Origin: Dechloromonas sp. TW-R-39-2
Lineage (GTDB): Bacteria; Pseudomonadota; Gammaproteobacteria; Burkholderiales; Rhodocyclaceae
Assembly (NCBI RefSeq): GCF_016864195.1
Contig: NZ_CP045202.1
Coordinates: 992,001-1,056,000 of the forward strand
Direction: 5' to 3'
DNA: 64,000 bases
The notes below the pieces were generated by a model. It saw only the letters and a list, made by a program, of their open reading frames with translations. It searched no databases and was not told where the DNA came from. The position numbers and the translations under genes are program-made. Positions within the stretch are counted from its first letter, which is position 1; every line of letters starts with the position of its first letter. Below are positions 34,724-43,264 of this stretch, in pieces.

Positions 34724-36319
34724 TCACGCTTGGAAGTGGCGAAGATGTTGAATCAGGCCACGTGTTGAGCTATCGAGCGTTTCACTGCTGCTTTCGCCCT
34801 TGATGCACGGAGCAAGCCGGCCGGCCAGTTGTTTGCCGAGTTCGACGCCCCACTGGTCGAATGAATTCAGGTTCCAGAGTACCCCGAGACAGAAAACCTT
34901 GTGTTCATACAGAGCAATCAATTGGCCGAGGGTGAAGGGGGTCAATTCGGGCAGGATGATCGTCGTCGATGGTTGGTTGCCAGGGAAACTGCGATAAGGC
35001 AGCAGTGCTTCTGGAATGCCGGCGGCTCGCGCTTCGGCTTCAGTCTGGCCGAAAGCTAGTGCCGAGGATTGTGCCAGGCAATTGGCCAGCAGGCCGCTGT
35101 GGTGGCCGGGCAGGGGGAAGTCCGACTTGCCGAGAGCGATGAAATCGCTGGCAACCAGGGCGCCGCCTTGGTGCAGTAGCTGGAAGAACGAATGCTGGCC
35201 GTTGGTGCCTGCTGCACCCCACAAAATCGGGTTGGTAGCGATGTCGACCGTGCGACCCTGGCGGTCTGCTCGTTTCCCGTTGCTCTCCATTTCCAGTTGT
35301 TGCAAATGGGCCGGCAGCAGTGCGAGGGAGTGACTGTAGGGGAAAACGCCGTGGCTGTGCGCACTCAGGAAATTGGTGTTCCAGATGGCGAGCAGGGCGA
35401 GCGTCAGTGGCAGGTTGCTCTCGGCCGGAGCGGTAAAGAAATGCGTGTCGATGTCGTGGGCGCCAGCCAGCAGACGTTCGAAATTGCGATAACCGATCGC
35501 CAGTGCAATCGGGAGGCCGATTGCCGACCAGAGCGAGAACCGGCCGCCGACCCAGTCGCGAAATTCGAAGACATTGGCCGGTGCAATGCCGAATTCGCAG
35601 GTTGCGGTCAGGTTGCTCGATGCCGCTGCAAAATGCTGCGCAACGGCTCGTTCATCATTGGCGGCAGCCAATAGCCAGTGGCGGGCCGTGCGTGCGTTGG
35701 TGATGGTTTCCAGCGTGGTGAATGTCTTGCTGGCAACAATGAACAAGGTGCTGCGCGGGTTAAGACGTGAGAGTGTCGTGGCCAGGTCTGCGCCATCCAG
35801 ATTGGAGACGAAGTGCACATCCAGGTCGGGATGCTGGCTGCCAGCCAGAGCCTGGACCGCCATGCGCGGCCCGAGGTCTGACCCGCCGATGCCGATGTTG
35901 ACGATATCGGTGATCCGCTCGCCGGAGTAGCCACGCCATTGGCCGGTATGAATCTGTTCGCAGAATGCAGCCATGCGGGCGAGGACGTCTTTGACTTCGT
36001 CCGGCGCACCCTTGCCCGCACGCAAGGCGGTGTGCAGGACAGCCCGGTTTTCCGTATGGTTGATTGCTTCGCCGGCCTGCATTCGCTTCATCCAGCCTTC
36101 GATATCAGACTGCTCTGCCAGGTTGCGCAGCAACTGAAGGGTGGTGCCGGTGACGCGTTGCTTGGAAAAGTCGACCAGCAGCGAACCGTGGCTTAGCGAC
36201 AGGTCGTCAAAACGTTGTGGGTTGGAGGCAAACAAATCCCGCAAGTGGCGATCCTTGATCGCCTCGGCATGGCGGGTCAGCGCTCGCCATGCGGTACTGT
36301 CGATCAGGCGCGTATTCAT
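34724..36319 (-). CDS. pgi: Glucose-6-phosphate isomerase
   Basis: 531 residues, normal for the bacterial enzyme that interconverts glucose-6-phosphate and fructose-6-phosphate. Signatures include NIGIGGSDLGPRMAVQAL, LFIVASKTFTTLETITNA, GGRFSLWSAIGLPIALAIG and the C-terminal IALYEHKVFCLGVLWNLNSF. The frame is open to 36526, but the conserved N-terminus and the position one base after the thyA stop make the ATG at 36319 the start. It sits between thyA and folA in a tight operon although it has no folate role. Confidence 0.96.
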   Translation of the reverse strand: MNTRLIDSTAWRALTRHAEAIKDRHLRDLFASNPQRFDDLSLSHGSLLVDFSKQRVTGTTLQLLRNLAEQSDIEGWMKRMQAGEAINHTENRAVLHTALRAGKGAPDEVKDVLARMAAFCEQIHTGQWRGYSGERITDIVNIGIGGSDLGPRMAVQALAGSQHPDLDVHFVSNLDGADLATTLSRLNPRSTLFIVASKTFTTLETITNARTARHWLLAAANDERAVAQHFAAASSNLTATCEFGIAPANVFEFRDWVGGRFSLWSAIGLPIALAIGYRNFERLLAGAHDIDTHFFTAPAESNLPLTLALLAIWNTNFLSAHSHGVFPYSHSLALLPAHLQQLEMESNGKRADRQGRTVDIATNPILWGAAGTNGQHSFFQLLHQGGALVASDFIALGKSDFPLPGHHSGLLANCLAQSSALAFGQTEAEARAAGIPEALLPYRSFPGNQPSTTIILPELTPFTLGQLIALYEHKVFCLGVLWNLNSFDQWGVELGKQLAGRLAPCIKGESSSETLDSSTRGLIQHLRHFQA

Positions 36320-36320
36320 G

Positions 36321-37115
36321 TCAGACGGCAACCGGCGCTGGAATGTGCGGGTGCGGATCGTAGCCGTCGAGGCGGAAATCCTCGAAACGGAAGGCGAACA
36401 GATCCTTGATCTCCGGATTGATCCACAGTTTAGGCAAGGGGCGGAGAGGACGGGAAAGCTGCAGTTTGGCTTGCTCGAAGTGGTTCGAATAAATGTGGGC
36501 ATCACCAAAGGTGTGAATGAACTCACCCGGTTGATAACCGCAAACCTGGGCCAGCATCACGGTCAACAGTGCGTAGGAGGCAATATTGAACGGGACGCCA
36601 AGGAAGATGTCGGCGCTGCGCTGATAAAGCTGGCACGACAATTTTCCATCAGCGACGTAAAACTGGAACAGGCAATGGCAAGGCGGTAGCGCCATGTTGT
36701 CGACGTCGCCCGGATTCCAGGCAGAAACGATGTGGCGGCGTGAGTCGGGATTGTTTTTCAAGCTGTCGACCAGTTGGCCGAGTTGGTCGATCAGCCGTCC
36801 GTCCGGACATTCCCAGCGGCGCCACTGTTTGCCGTATACCGGCCCCAGATCACCGTTTTCGTCGGCCCATTCGTCCCAGATGCGGACGCCATTTTCCTGC
36901 AGGTAGCGGATGTTGGTGTCGCCCTGAATGAACCACAGCAGCTCGTGGATGATCGATTTCAGGTGTAGTTTTTTGGTGGTCACCACCGGAAAACCATCGG
37001 CAAGGTTGAAGCGCATTTGCCAGCCAAAAACCGAGCGTGTGCCGGTGCCGGTCCGGTCGGATTTGTCATTGCCGTTTTCCAGCACGTGGCGCATCAGGTC
37101 AAGGTAAGGCTGCAT
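36321..37115 (-). CDS. thyA: Thymidylate synthase
   Basis: 264 residues, the same length as the E. coli enzyme. It methylates dUMP to dTMP with methylene-tetrahydrofolate. The catalytic cysteine is in [14 protein letters not shown], the folate and nucleotide sites in [17 protein letters not shown], and [17 protein letters not shown] and the C-terminal [14 protein letters not shown] are typical. The frame opens at 37181, but the conserved start is [15 protein letters not shown] at 37115. It is the first gene of thyA-pgi-folA and overlaps no upstream gene; a divergent gene starts at 37242. Confidence 0.97.
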   Translation of the reverse strand: MQPYLDLMRHVLENGNDKSDRTGTGTRSVFGWQMRFNLADGFPVVTTKKLHLKSIIHELLWFIQGDTNIRYLQENGVRIWDEWADENGDLGPVYGKQWRRWECPDGRLIDQLGQLVDSLKNNPDSRRHIVSAWNPGDVDNMALPPCHCLFQFYVADGKLSCQLYQRSADIFLGVPFNIASYALLTVMLAQVCGYQPGEFIHTFGDAHIYSNHFEQAKLQLSRPLRPLPKLWINPEIKDLFAFRFEDFRLDGYDPHPHIPAPVAV

Positions 37116-37241
37116 GGTCTTTTGATCAGCTAAAAAATGAAATTGGTATTTTTTGATGTAGGATTTTACATCCCGCATCAATTATCGAACAGTTCGTTAT
37201 TGCACTGTCGCTGCGATCGGCGGGTTATAGAGGAGAGGGGA

Positions 37242-38771
37242 ATGCTGGAGAAACTAGGGGTGCTGCGCGGAGTTTTTTCACCGAAGGACATCCACCCCCT
37301 GCTTGATGCACGCGAGTTGCGCAAGACAATCAACGAGTTGCCAAAGGATAACGCGTTTCGTGCGCTTGACGAGATTGTCGGTTGGCTTGAATCCCTGCAG
37401 TCGGTGCATGAGTTTTCTGCCGAGCGTCTGTTCGAGGCTGCACGACAGCTTGATGAGGCGGCGCAACCCCATCTCAAACGACTGACCCGAGAGTATTTGC
37501 ACAATATTCGCCTGGCGCGGGCGGACGAGCGTCGTCTTTGGTCGATCAATCGCGCTTTCTGGGCCTTGTTGGCCGAAGCTTATGAGCGCTGTCTGGCGAC
37601 TGTGCAGGAAAAAGGGCGCGGTGCAGATGCACTGAAAGGCGAGCTTGCCGAACTGTGTGTTCGCAACATCGTTGCCTTGGGCGGCTTGTTGAAATGGGAT
37701 GCCTTTCATTATGGGCCTCCATGCCCCGGACTCTGGCGACGCATCGGGCAGCCCTTGCTGCTCGCCGAGCAACAGGGCGTGGCTGATCAGGCTGTTTCCG
37801 GCTTGGGTACGTCGCGGGCGGAGTATCTCCGGGTCATGGTTTTTCAGATCGCTTCGATGGATAGCCTTTTGCCGCAGGAGATCGATCTGGCCGAGCATCT
37901 GATTGCCTATTTCCTCTCCGGCTTCAGTTTTGCCGCCGAGGTCATGGAAGACAGTGTCTATTGGGTTGACCTGGCTCTGGATCATGCGCCGCAGCGCCTG
38001 TTCTGGATGCCCGAGGTGGCTGTGCACTCCCAGCGTTTCTACAAGCCGGGAACAAGTCATGTGGCGCTTATCGATTTGCTGGAGGAACTGGAGCGCGGTG
38101 GGGATATTCCGGCGGCGCTCAATCTGGGCGGCCAGTACTACGCCCGTACCTTGCTCCCCGTCTTGCGTCACCTTTCCCTGCATCTGGCCCCTGTGCCGCC
38201 TCAGCGTCAACACGACCGGCATCAGGTCAAGCACCGGATGGCGGTATTGAACGGACTGGCGAATGCTTTTGTGGTTTTTCCCGGCGAATCTGCCGGGCGG
38301 ACGACTGGGCTGCCGGTCGAAAGCTGGGTCGTCGAGAACGTGAGTCGGGGTGGCTTTGGTGCCGTGTTGAACAACATTCCCGGTGAATGGATCAAGGTCG
38401 GGGCGTTACTCGCCATGCAGCCGCAGGGGGGTGACAATTGGGTGCTGGGCGTGATTCGGCGTTACTTCCGGGAAACCGAGCACGAAGCGCGCATCGGCAT
38501 TCAGGTCTTGGCGCATCAGGCCGCAGCTGTCGAACTGAAGCCGCGAATGGCGTCGAGTTACGCTGCACTGTCGGGCGAGCCCGGTTTGCTGATCGAGGGA
38601 GTCAACCTGGCGGGGGAGGTACGGCTGGTGCGTGCCCCGGCATCGTTCGACATGAATGAGTCTCTCGAATACAGCTGGGGTGGCAAACGTATCAGGTTGA
38701 TGCCGATCGCCCTGATCGAGCAAACGGCAGACTATGAACTGGCCCGCTATCGCATCAGCGAGACCGGCTAA
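37242..38771 (+). CDS. Uncharacterised protein with possible C-terminal PilZ-like domain
   Basis: 509 residues, no signal peptide or membrane helix. The start at 37242 has an excellent site, GAGGAGAGGGG. Most of the protein is predicted helical and matches no family I know. The segment from about residue 360 (VESWVVENVSRGGFGAVLNN, EWIKVGALLAMQP, WVLGVIRRYFRETEHEARIGIQV) has the strand order and N-x-S-x-x-G signature of PilZ c-di-GMP-binding domains. The upstream RxxxR motif expected for ligand binding is not clear. It is divergent from thyA and separate from the next gene, which is convergent. A role in c-di-GMP signalling is a guess. Confidence 0.75.
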   Translation: MLEKLGVLRGVFSPKDIHPLLDARELRKTINELPKDNAFRALDEIVGWLESLQSVHEFSAERLFEAARQLDEAAQPHLKRLTREYLHNIRLARADERRLWSINRAFWALLAEAYERCLATVQEKGRGADALKGELAELCVRNIVALGGLLKWDAFHYGPPCPGLWRRIGQPLLLAEQQGVADQAVSGLGTSRAEYLRVMVFQIASMDSLLPQEIDLAEHLIAYFLSGFSFAAEVMEDSVYWVDLALDHAPQRLFWMPEVAVHSQRFYKPGTSHVALIDLLEELERGGDIPAALNLGGQYYARTLLPVLRHLSLHLAPVPPQRQHDRHQVKHRMAVLNGLANAFVVFPGESAGRTTGLPVESWVVENVSRGGFGAVLNNIPGEWIKVGALLAMQPQGGDNWVLGVIRRYFRETEHEARIGIQVLAHQAAAVELKPRMASSYAALSGEPGLLIEGVNLAGEVRLVRAPASFDMNESLEYSWGGKRIRLMPIALIEQTADYELARYRISETG

Positions 38772-38785
38772 GCCTACCGTGTGCG

Positions 38786-39388
38786 TTAGCGGGGGCGGAT
38801 GGCGGATTTGGGCCGAAAGGCCTTGATCACAGCTTCGTTGGTTTCGGCGTAGGGGCCGCCAATCAGGTCGATACAGTAGGGGACTGCCGCAAAAATGCCG
38901 ACATGCGTGCATTCACCGGCACTATTGCGGACGCCTTCGAGCGTTTCCTTGATCGATTTCGGTTGGCCCGGCAAATTGATGATCAAGGCTTGCTTGCGAA
39001 TGACGGCGACCTGCCGTGACAGAATGGCCGTCGGGACGAAATTCAGGCTGATCCGGCGCATTTCCTCGCCAAAGCCGGGCATTTCCTTGTCGGCGACGGC
39101 TAGGGTGGCTTCCGGGGTGACGTCGCGCAGAGCCGGGCCGGTCCCGCCGGTGGTCAGGATCAGGTGGCAATTGCTGCGGTCGACCAGCTCGATCAGGGTG
39201 TTTTCGATGCTTGGCTGATCGTCGGCAATCAGGCGGGTTTCCGCCCGCCATGAGGTCGTCAGGGCGCTGGTCAGCCACTCCTGCAAGGCCGGAATGCCCT
39301 TGTCTTCATAAACGCCGGTTGAGGCACGGTCGCTGATCGAAACCAGGCCGATGACGAGTTCCTCACTCTTCAATCTTCGGTGCTCCAT
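38786..39388 (-). CDS. mog: Molybdopterin adenylyltransferase
   Basis: 200 residues, MoCF_biosynth family. LILTTGGTGPALRDVTPEATLAV is the diagnostic glycine-rich segment that binds molybdopterin, and VIGLVSISDRAST opens the fold. The C-terminal QALIINLPGQPKSIKETLEG is shared by Mog. The enzyme adenylates molybdopterin before metal insertion in molybdenum cofactor synthesis. The frame is open far upstream, but MEHRRLKSEELVIG at 39388 is the sensible start, giving a 26-base overlap with darP. No other molybdenum genes are close except a MoeB-like gene 9.5 kb away. Confidence 0.92.
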   Translation of the reverse strand: MEHRRLKSEELVIGLVSISDRASTGVYEDKGIPALQEWLTSALTTSWRAETRLIADDQPSIENTLIELVDRSNCHLILTTGGTGPALRDVTPEATLAVADKEMPGFGEEMRRISLNFVPTAILSRQVAVIRKQALIINLPGQPKSIKETLEGVRNSAGECTHVGIFAAVPYCIDLIGGPYAETNEAVIKAFRPKSAIRPR

Positions 39389-39887
39389 TTTTGTCGAGAT
39401 CCTGCAGGATCTGGAAAATAGCCCGGAAATTTTTCGGCGGCTTGTTTTGCTCCTGCTCCTTGAGCGCATTGCGACGCAGCTGGCGGAGTTGCTGAAGGTC
39501 GACGCCGGGCCAGGTTGTGGCGATCTCGTTAAGCACGGTTTCGTCTTCGAGCAGGCGGACACGCATGCGTTCGAGGCGGTGCAGGCGGGCATTTTCAGCC
39601 ATCGATTCGCCACGCAGCAGAGCCAGTCCGGCACGAATGGGTTCTTCGTCGGCGTTGCGCATCAGCTTGCCGAGGTATTGCATTTGTCGGCGACGCGCGC
39701 CGTGGGCCGTGATTTTCTGGCATTCACGGACGGCATCGTAGATATTTTCTTCCAGCTTGATGCGCTTGAGCTGACCGACTGTCAGCTCGACCAATTCAGC
39801 GCCGAGGTCCTGCAGCGCGTGCATGGCCTCCTTCTGCTTGGTTTTGGAAGGGCGGCCGGTACTCTCTGTAAAATCTTCGTCGTGCAT
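39363..39887 (-). CDS. darP: Ribosome-associated protein DarP (YjgA, DUF615)
   Basis: 174 residues. Highly charged helical protein: RPSKTKQKEAMHALQDLG, LIRL-type helix VELTVGQLKRIKL, and ITAHGARRRQMQYLGKLMR, the DUF615 signature. YjgA/DarP associates with late 50S precursors and promotes ribosome assembly. The frame runs to 39950, but that would overlap the pmbA start codon; the ATG at 39887 (MHDEDFTESTG) leaves a 61-base divergent promoter gap and fits the usual length. The darP/pmbA divergent pair is a conserved arrangement in proteobacteria. mog is immediately downstream and overlapping. Confidence 0.93.
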   Translation of the reverse strand: MHDEDFTESTGRPSKTKQKEAMHALQDLGAELVELTVGQLKRIKLEENIYDAVRECQKITAHGARRRQMQYLGKLMRNADEEPIRAGLALLRGESMAENARLHRLERMRVRLLEDETVLNEIATTWPGVDLQQLRQLRRNALKEQEQNKPPKNFRAIFQILQDLDKNGAPKIEE

Positions 39888-39948
39888 GTCAAAAGCCGTT
39901 TGCTTGGGGCTGCTATGATAGCGGCTTTCCTCCCCGGACGCCGTTTTC

Positions 39949-41292
39949 ATGCCTGAAGTCGCACGCTTTTCTTATCCCTTTGCCACCTTGCAGCAACTGG
40001 CCGAGGATGTGCTCAAACATGCAGGTACAAAAGGGGCCACGGCCTGCGAGGTCGATGTTTCCGAGGGCTTCGGGCAGTCGGTCGGCGTGCGTTGCGACGA
40101 GGTTGAAACCATTGAGTTCAACCGCGATAAGGGCATCGGCATCACGGTTTATTCCGGCCAGCGCAAGGGATACGCGAGTACCTCGGATTTTTCGGCTCAG
40201 GCATTGCGCGAAACGGTCGAGGCGGCCTTGAATATCGCCCGCTTCACGGCCGAAGACGATTGCGCCGGTCTGGCGGATGTGGCCCTGATGGCCAAGGATT
40301 CGCCGGATCTGGATTTGTATCATCCCTGGGCGTTGACCGTGGAAAACGCCATCGAGATGGCCCGCCGTTGCGAACAGGCTGCCTTTGACAGCAGCCCGCT
40401 GGTCAGTAACTCCGAGGGTGCGTCGGTGTCTACGCAGCAAGCCCATTTTGTGTCCGCCAACAGCCTTGGCTTCATGGGCGGTTATCCCACCTCGCGGCAC
40501 TATATTTCCTGCTCGGTGATCGCCGGAGAGCAGGATGCGATGCAGCGGGACGACTGGTATACCACTCGCCGCTGTGCCGATGAGCTGGAAGACCCCGCGC
40601 TGGTTGGTCGCATGGCTGCCGAGCGTGCAGTGGCCCGATTGGGTGGGCGCAAGGTTAAAACCGGTGAATTCCCCGTGCTGTTCGAGGCGCCTCTGGCGGC
40701 CGGCCTGCTGGGCAGCCTGGTGCATGCCGTGAGTGGCGGTGCCTTGTATCGCAAGGCTTCTTTCCTGCTGGATCATCTCGGCAAGCGTGTCATGCCGGAG
40801 TTTGTCCAGATCAGCGAACGTCCGCACATCAAGCGTGGCCTGGGTTCTTCGGCCTTCGACAGCGACGGCGTGGCAACGCGTGATCGAGAGGTGGTGACGG
40901 ACGGTATTCTGCAGGCCTACTTCCTGAGTACCTACACGGCGCGCAAGCTGGGGATGCAGACGACCGCCAATGCCGGCGGCAGCCACAACCTGGTGATCAA
41001 GCCAGGCGATCTCGATTTTGCAGCCCTGCTGGCCAAAATGGATCGGGGCCTGCTGGTGACGGAGTTGCTCGGTCAGGGCGTGAACTATGTCACCGGGGAT
41101 TATTCTCGCGGTGCGGCGGGCTATTGGGTGGAAAACGGAAAAATCGCCTACCCGGTCGAGGAGATCACGATTGCCGGGAATCTGAAGGCCATGCTGGCCG
41201 GTATCGTTGCGGTAGGGAACGATGTGCAGGTTCGTGGCTCAAAGCAGACGGGTTCGATTCTTCTGGACCGAATGATCGTGGCTGGCGAGTGA
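39949..41292 (+). CDS. pmbA: Metalloprotease subunit PmbA/TldE
   Basis: 447 residues. TldE partner of the TldD/TldE zinc protease, which degrades unfolded short peptides and matures some peptide antibiotics. The fold begins with TACEVDVSEGFGQSVGVR and RDKGIGITVYSGQRKGYAST. The C-terminal half has SFLLDHLGKRVMPEFVQI, NAGGSHNLVIKPG and GYWVENGKIAYPVEEITIAGN, all typical. TldE lacks the HExxxH zinc motif, which is in TldD; no tldD is present in the window. The ATG at 39949 overlaps the non-used upstream ATG of darP in CATG. Confidence 0.96.
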   Translation: MPEVARFSYPFATLQQLAEDVLKHAGTKGATACEVDVSEGFGQSVGVRCDEVETIEFNRDKGIGITVYSGQRKGYASTSDFSAQALRETVEAALNIARFTAEDDCAGLADVALMAKDSPDLDLYHPWALTVENAIEMARRCEQAAFDSSPLVSNSEGASVSTQQAHFVSANSLGFMGGYPTSRHYISCSVIAGEQDAMQRDDWYTTRRCADELEDPALVGRMAAERAVARLGGRKVKTGEFPVLFEAPLAAGLLGSLVHAVSGGALYRKASFLLDHLGKRVMPEFVQISERPHIKRGLGSSAFDSDGVATRDREVVTDGILQAYFLSTYTARKLGMQTTANAGGSHNLVIKPGDLDFAALLAKMDRGLLVTELLGQGVNYVTGDYSRGAAGYWVENGKIAYPVEEITIAGNLKAMLAGIVAVGNDVQVRGSKQTGSILLDRMIVAGE

Positions 41293-41388
41293 TTTTCTAA
41301 GGGTTTTCCACCACTCGTCAAACCTATTCCTTTAGTTAGAATAAAGCTGTAACCCGCCTGACGTGCCCAACTACTTGGAGGAGACAAT

Positions 41389-42477
41389 ATGCAACGTCGT
41401 GATTTCCTGAAAAAAGCATCTATCGGTGCTGCTGCTGGTGCTGCCGCTACGGTTGCTGCCCCGGCGATCGCCCAATCCCTGCCGACCATCAAATGGCGTC
41501 TGACCTCCAGCTTCCCGAAGAGCCTGGATACCATTTTCGGTGGCGCTGAAGTGCTGGCCAATCGCCTGCGTGCGATGACCGGCGGCAAGTTCGATATTCG
41601 TGTTTTCCCCGGTGGTGAAATCGTTCCCGGCTTGCAGGCGCTGGATGCCGTGCAGCAGGGTACCGTCGAGTGCTGCCACACCTGTTCTTACTACTACGTC
41701 GGCAAGGACAAGACTTTCGGCTTCGGTACTTCGATTCCGTTCGGCATGAATGCACGCCAGATGAATGCCTGGCTCTACTACGGCGGTGGCGACAAGCTGT
41801 TGAATGATTTTTATGCCAATTACAACGTCGTTCATTTCCCGGGTGGCAATACGGGTACCCAGATGGGCGGCTGGTTCCGCAAGGAAGTGAAGAGTCTTGA
41901 AGACGTCAAGGGCCTGAAAATGCGTATCGCCGGTCTGGGCGGTAACGTTTTCGCTGCGCTCGGTGCCGTGCCGCAACAGATCGCCGGTGGCGACATCTAT
42001 CCGGCACTGGAAAAGGGCACGATCGACGCAGCGGAGTGGGTTGGTCCGTACGACGATGAAAAGCTCGGCTTCTACAAGGTTGCCAAGCATTACTACTATC
42101 CGGGTTGGTGGGAACCGGGCCCGATGATCAATTTCTTCGTGAACAAGAAGGAATGGGACAAGCTGCCGAAGGAATACCAGGAAGCTTTCCAGGCTGCTGC
42201 CTATGAAGCCAACGTGACGATGATGGCCGAATACGACCACAAGAATCCGGCTGCGCTTTCCAAGCTGCTGCAAAACGGTGTCAAGCTCCAGGCTTATCCG
42301 AAGGACGTCATGGAGGCCGCCTACAAGGCTGCCCAGGAACTCTATGCCGATGAAGCCGGCAAAAATCCGGCGTTCAAGAAGATTTACACCGAGTACGACA
42401 AATATCGCAAAACGCAAAATGCCTGGTTCAGCGTTGCTGAAGCACGTATGGATTCGTTCCTGCAGTCGCACAAGTAA
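41389..42477 (+). CDS. TRAP transporter substrate-binding protein (DctP family, TakP-like), Tat-exported
   Basis: 362 residues. MQRRDFLKKASIGAAAGAA is a Tat signal. The mature protein shows the DctP fold: WRLTSSFPKSLDTIFGGAEV, FPGGEIVPGLQALDAVQQG, GLKMRIAGLGGNVFAALGA and ALEKGTIDAAEWVGPYDDE, closest in my reading to the 2-oxo-acid/lactate group (TakP). It captures an organic acid in the periplasm and passes it to the DctQM permease. The permease genes lie 0.8 kb away on the other strand, with dps in between, instead of in one operon. A strong terminator follows. Confidence 0.93.
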   Translation: MQRRDFLKKASIGAAAGAAATVAAPAIAQSLPTIKWRLTSSFPKSLDTIFGGAEVLANRLRAMTGGKFDIRVFPGGEIVPGLQALDAVQQGTVECCHTCSYYYVGKDKTFGFGTSIPFGMNARQMNAWLYYGGGDKLLNDFYANYNVVHFPGGNTGTQMGGWFRKEVKSLEDVKGLKMRIAGLGGNVFAALGAVPQQIAGGDIYPALEKGTIDAAEWVGPYDDEKLGFYKVAKHYYYPGWWEPGPMINFFVNKKEWDKLPKEYQEAFQAAAYEANVTMMAEYDHKNPAALSKLLQNGVKLQAYPKDVMEAAYKAAQELYADEAGKNPAFKKIYTEYDKYRKTQNAWFSVAEARMDSFLQSHK

Positions 42478-42523
42478 ACCTGTACCGCGTACCCGGCAAA
42501 TTGCCGGTGCTGCGGTCAACAGT

Positions 42524-42554
42524 AAAAAACCCGCGAATTTCGCGGGTTTTTTTA
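42524..42554 (+). terminator. Intrinsic terminator of the TRAP binding-protein gene
   Basis: AAAACCCGCGAA pairs with TTCGCGGGTTTT, followed by seven T. The A-run on the other side suits it to the converging dps gene too. Confidence 0.92.
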
Positions 42555-42573
42555 TGGGCTGGATTCGTCCGGT

Positions 42574-43044
42574 TTAAACGTCAAGCATGCTGCGCAGCAT
42601 CCATGCGTTTTTTTCATGGACTTGCATGCGCTGGGTCAGCAGGTCGGCCGTCGGCTCATCGCTGGCCTTGTCCACAATCGGCAGGATGCTGCGGGCTGTC
42701 TTGGTGACGGCCTCCTGGCCGGCCAGCAACTGCTTGAGCATTTCGGTTGCGTTTGGCACGCCTTCGCTTTCCTTGATCACCGTCAGTCTGGAAAACTCGC
42801 GATAGGTGCCGGGGGCAGGGAAACCGAGCGCACGAATACGTTCGGCGATCAGATCAAGGGCATTCCACAACTCGGTGTACTGGTCCATGAACATCACGTG
42901 CAAGGTGTTGAACATCGGGCCAGTCACATTCCAGTGGAAGTTATGTGTTTTGAGGTACAGCGTGTACGAGTCTGCAAGAAGGTGGGACAGCCCTTCAGCG
43001 ATTTTTTCGCGATCCTTTTTGCTGATGCCGATATCCATGGTCAT
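42574..43044 (-). CDS. dps: Dps-family DNA-binding ferritin
   Basis: 156 residues. The ferroxidase-site residues of Dps are visible in LKTHNFHWNVTGPMFNTLHVMFMDQYTELWNALDLIAERIR: the H, the D/E pair and the E. It stores iron, detoxifies peroxide and compacts DNA in stress or stationary phase. GGGAG eight bases before the ATG at 43044 decides the start; the open frame upstream is not used. The N-terminal tail is short, with one KKDREK cluster. It is transcribed toward the TRAP binding-protein gene, separated by a bidirectional-looking terminator. Confidence 0.95.
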   Translation of the reverse strand: MTMDIGISKKDREKIAEGLSHLLADSYTLYLKTHNFHWNVTGPMFNTLHVMFMDQYTELWNALDLIAERIRALGFPAPGTYREFSRLTVIKESEGVPNATEMLKQLLAGQEAVTKTARSILPIVDKASDEPTADLLTQRMQVHEKNAWMLRSMLDV

Positions 43045-43218
43045 GATGCATGCTCCCTGTGATGTGGGTTTGAAAGACTCATCGTGGTTGATGAAGCAAA
43101 CGCTACAAGGTTTTATTTTGCAGTGAATATCGGAGCAATGCCAATGCATTCTGTGCATCGCTTCGATTAATCTTTTTGCTGGTTTTTCTTGTTTCGACTG
43201 AATTCCGGGCAAGAAAAA

Positions 43219-43241
43219 AGGCGGGGTCGAAACCCCGCCTT
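43219..43241 (-). terminator. Intrinsic terminator of the TRAP permease operon
   Basis: On the reverse strand AAGGCGGGGT pairs with ACCCCGCCTT around a 4-base loop, then six or more T. It is 24 bases past the dctM stop. Confidence 0.92.
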
Positions 43242-43264
43242 GGCCTTGTCGAAGAGGCGTTCGG

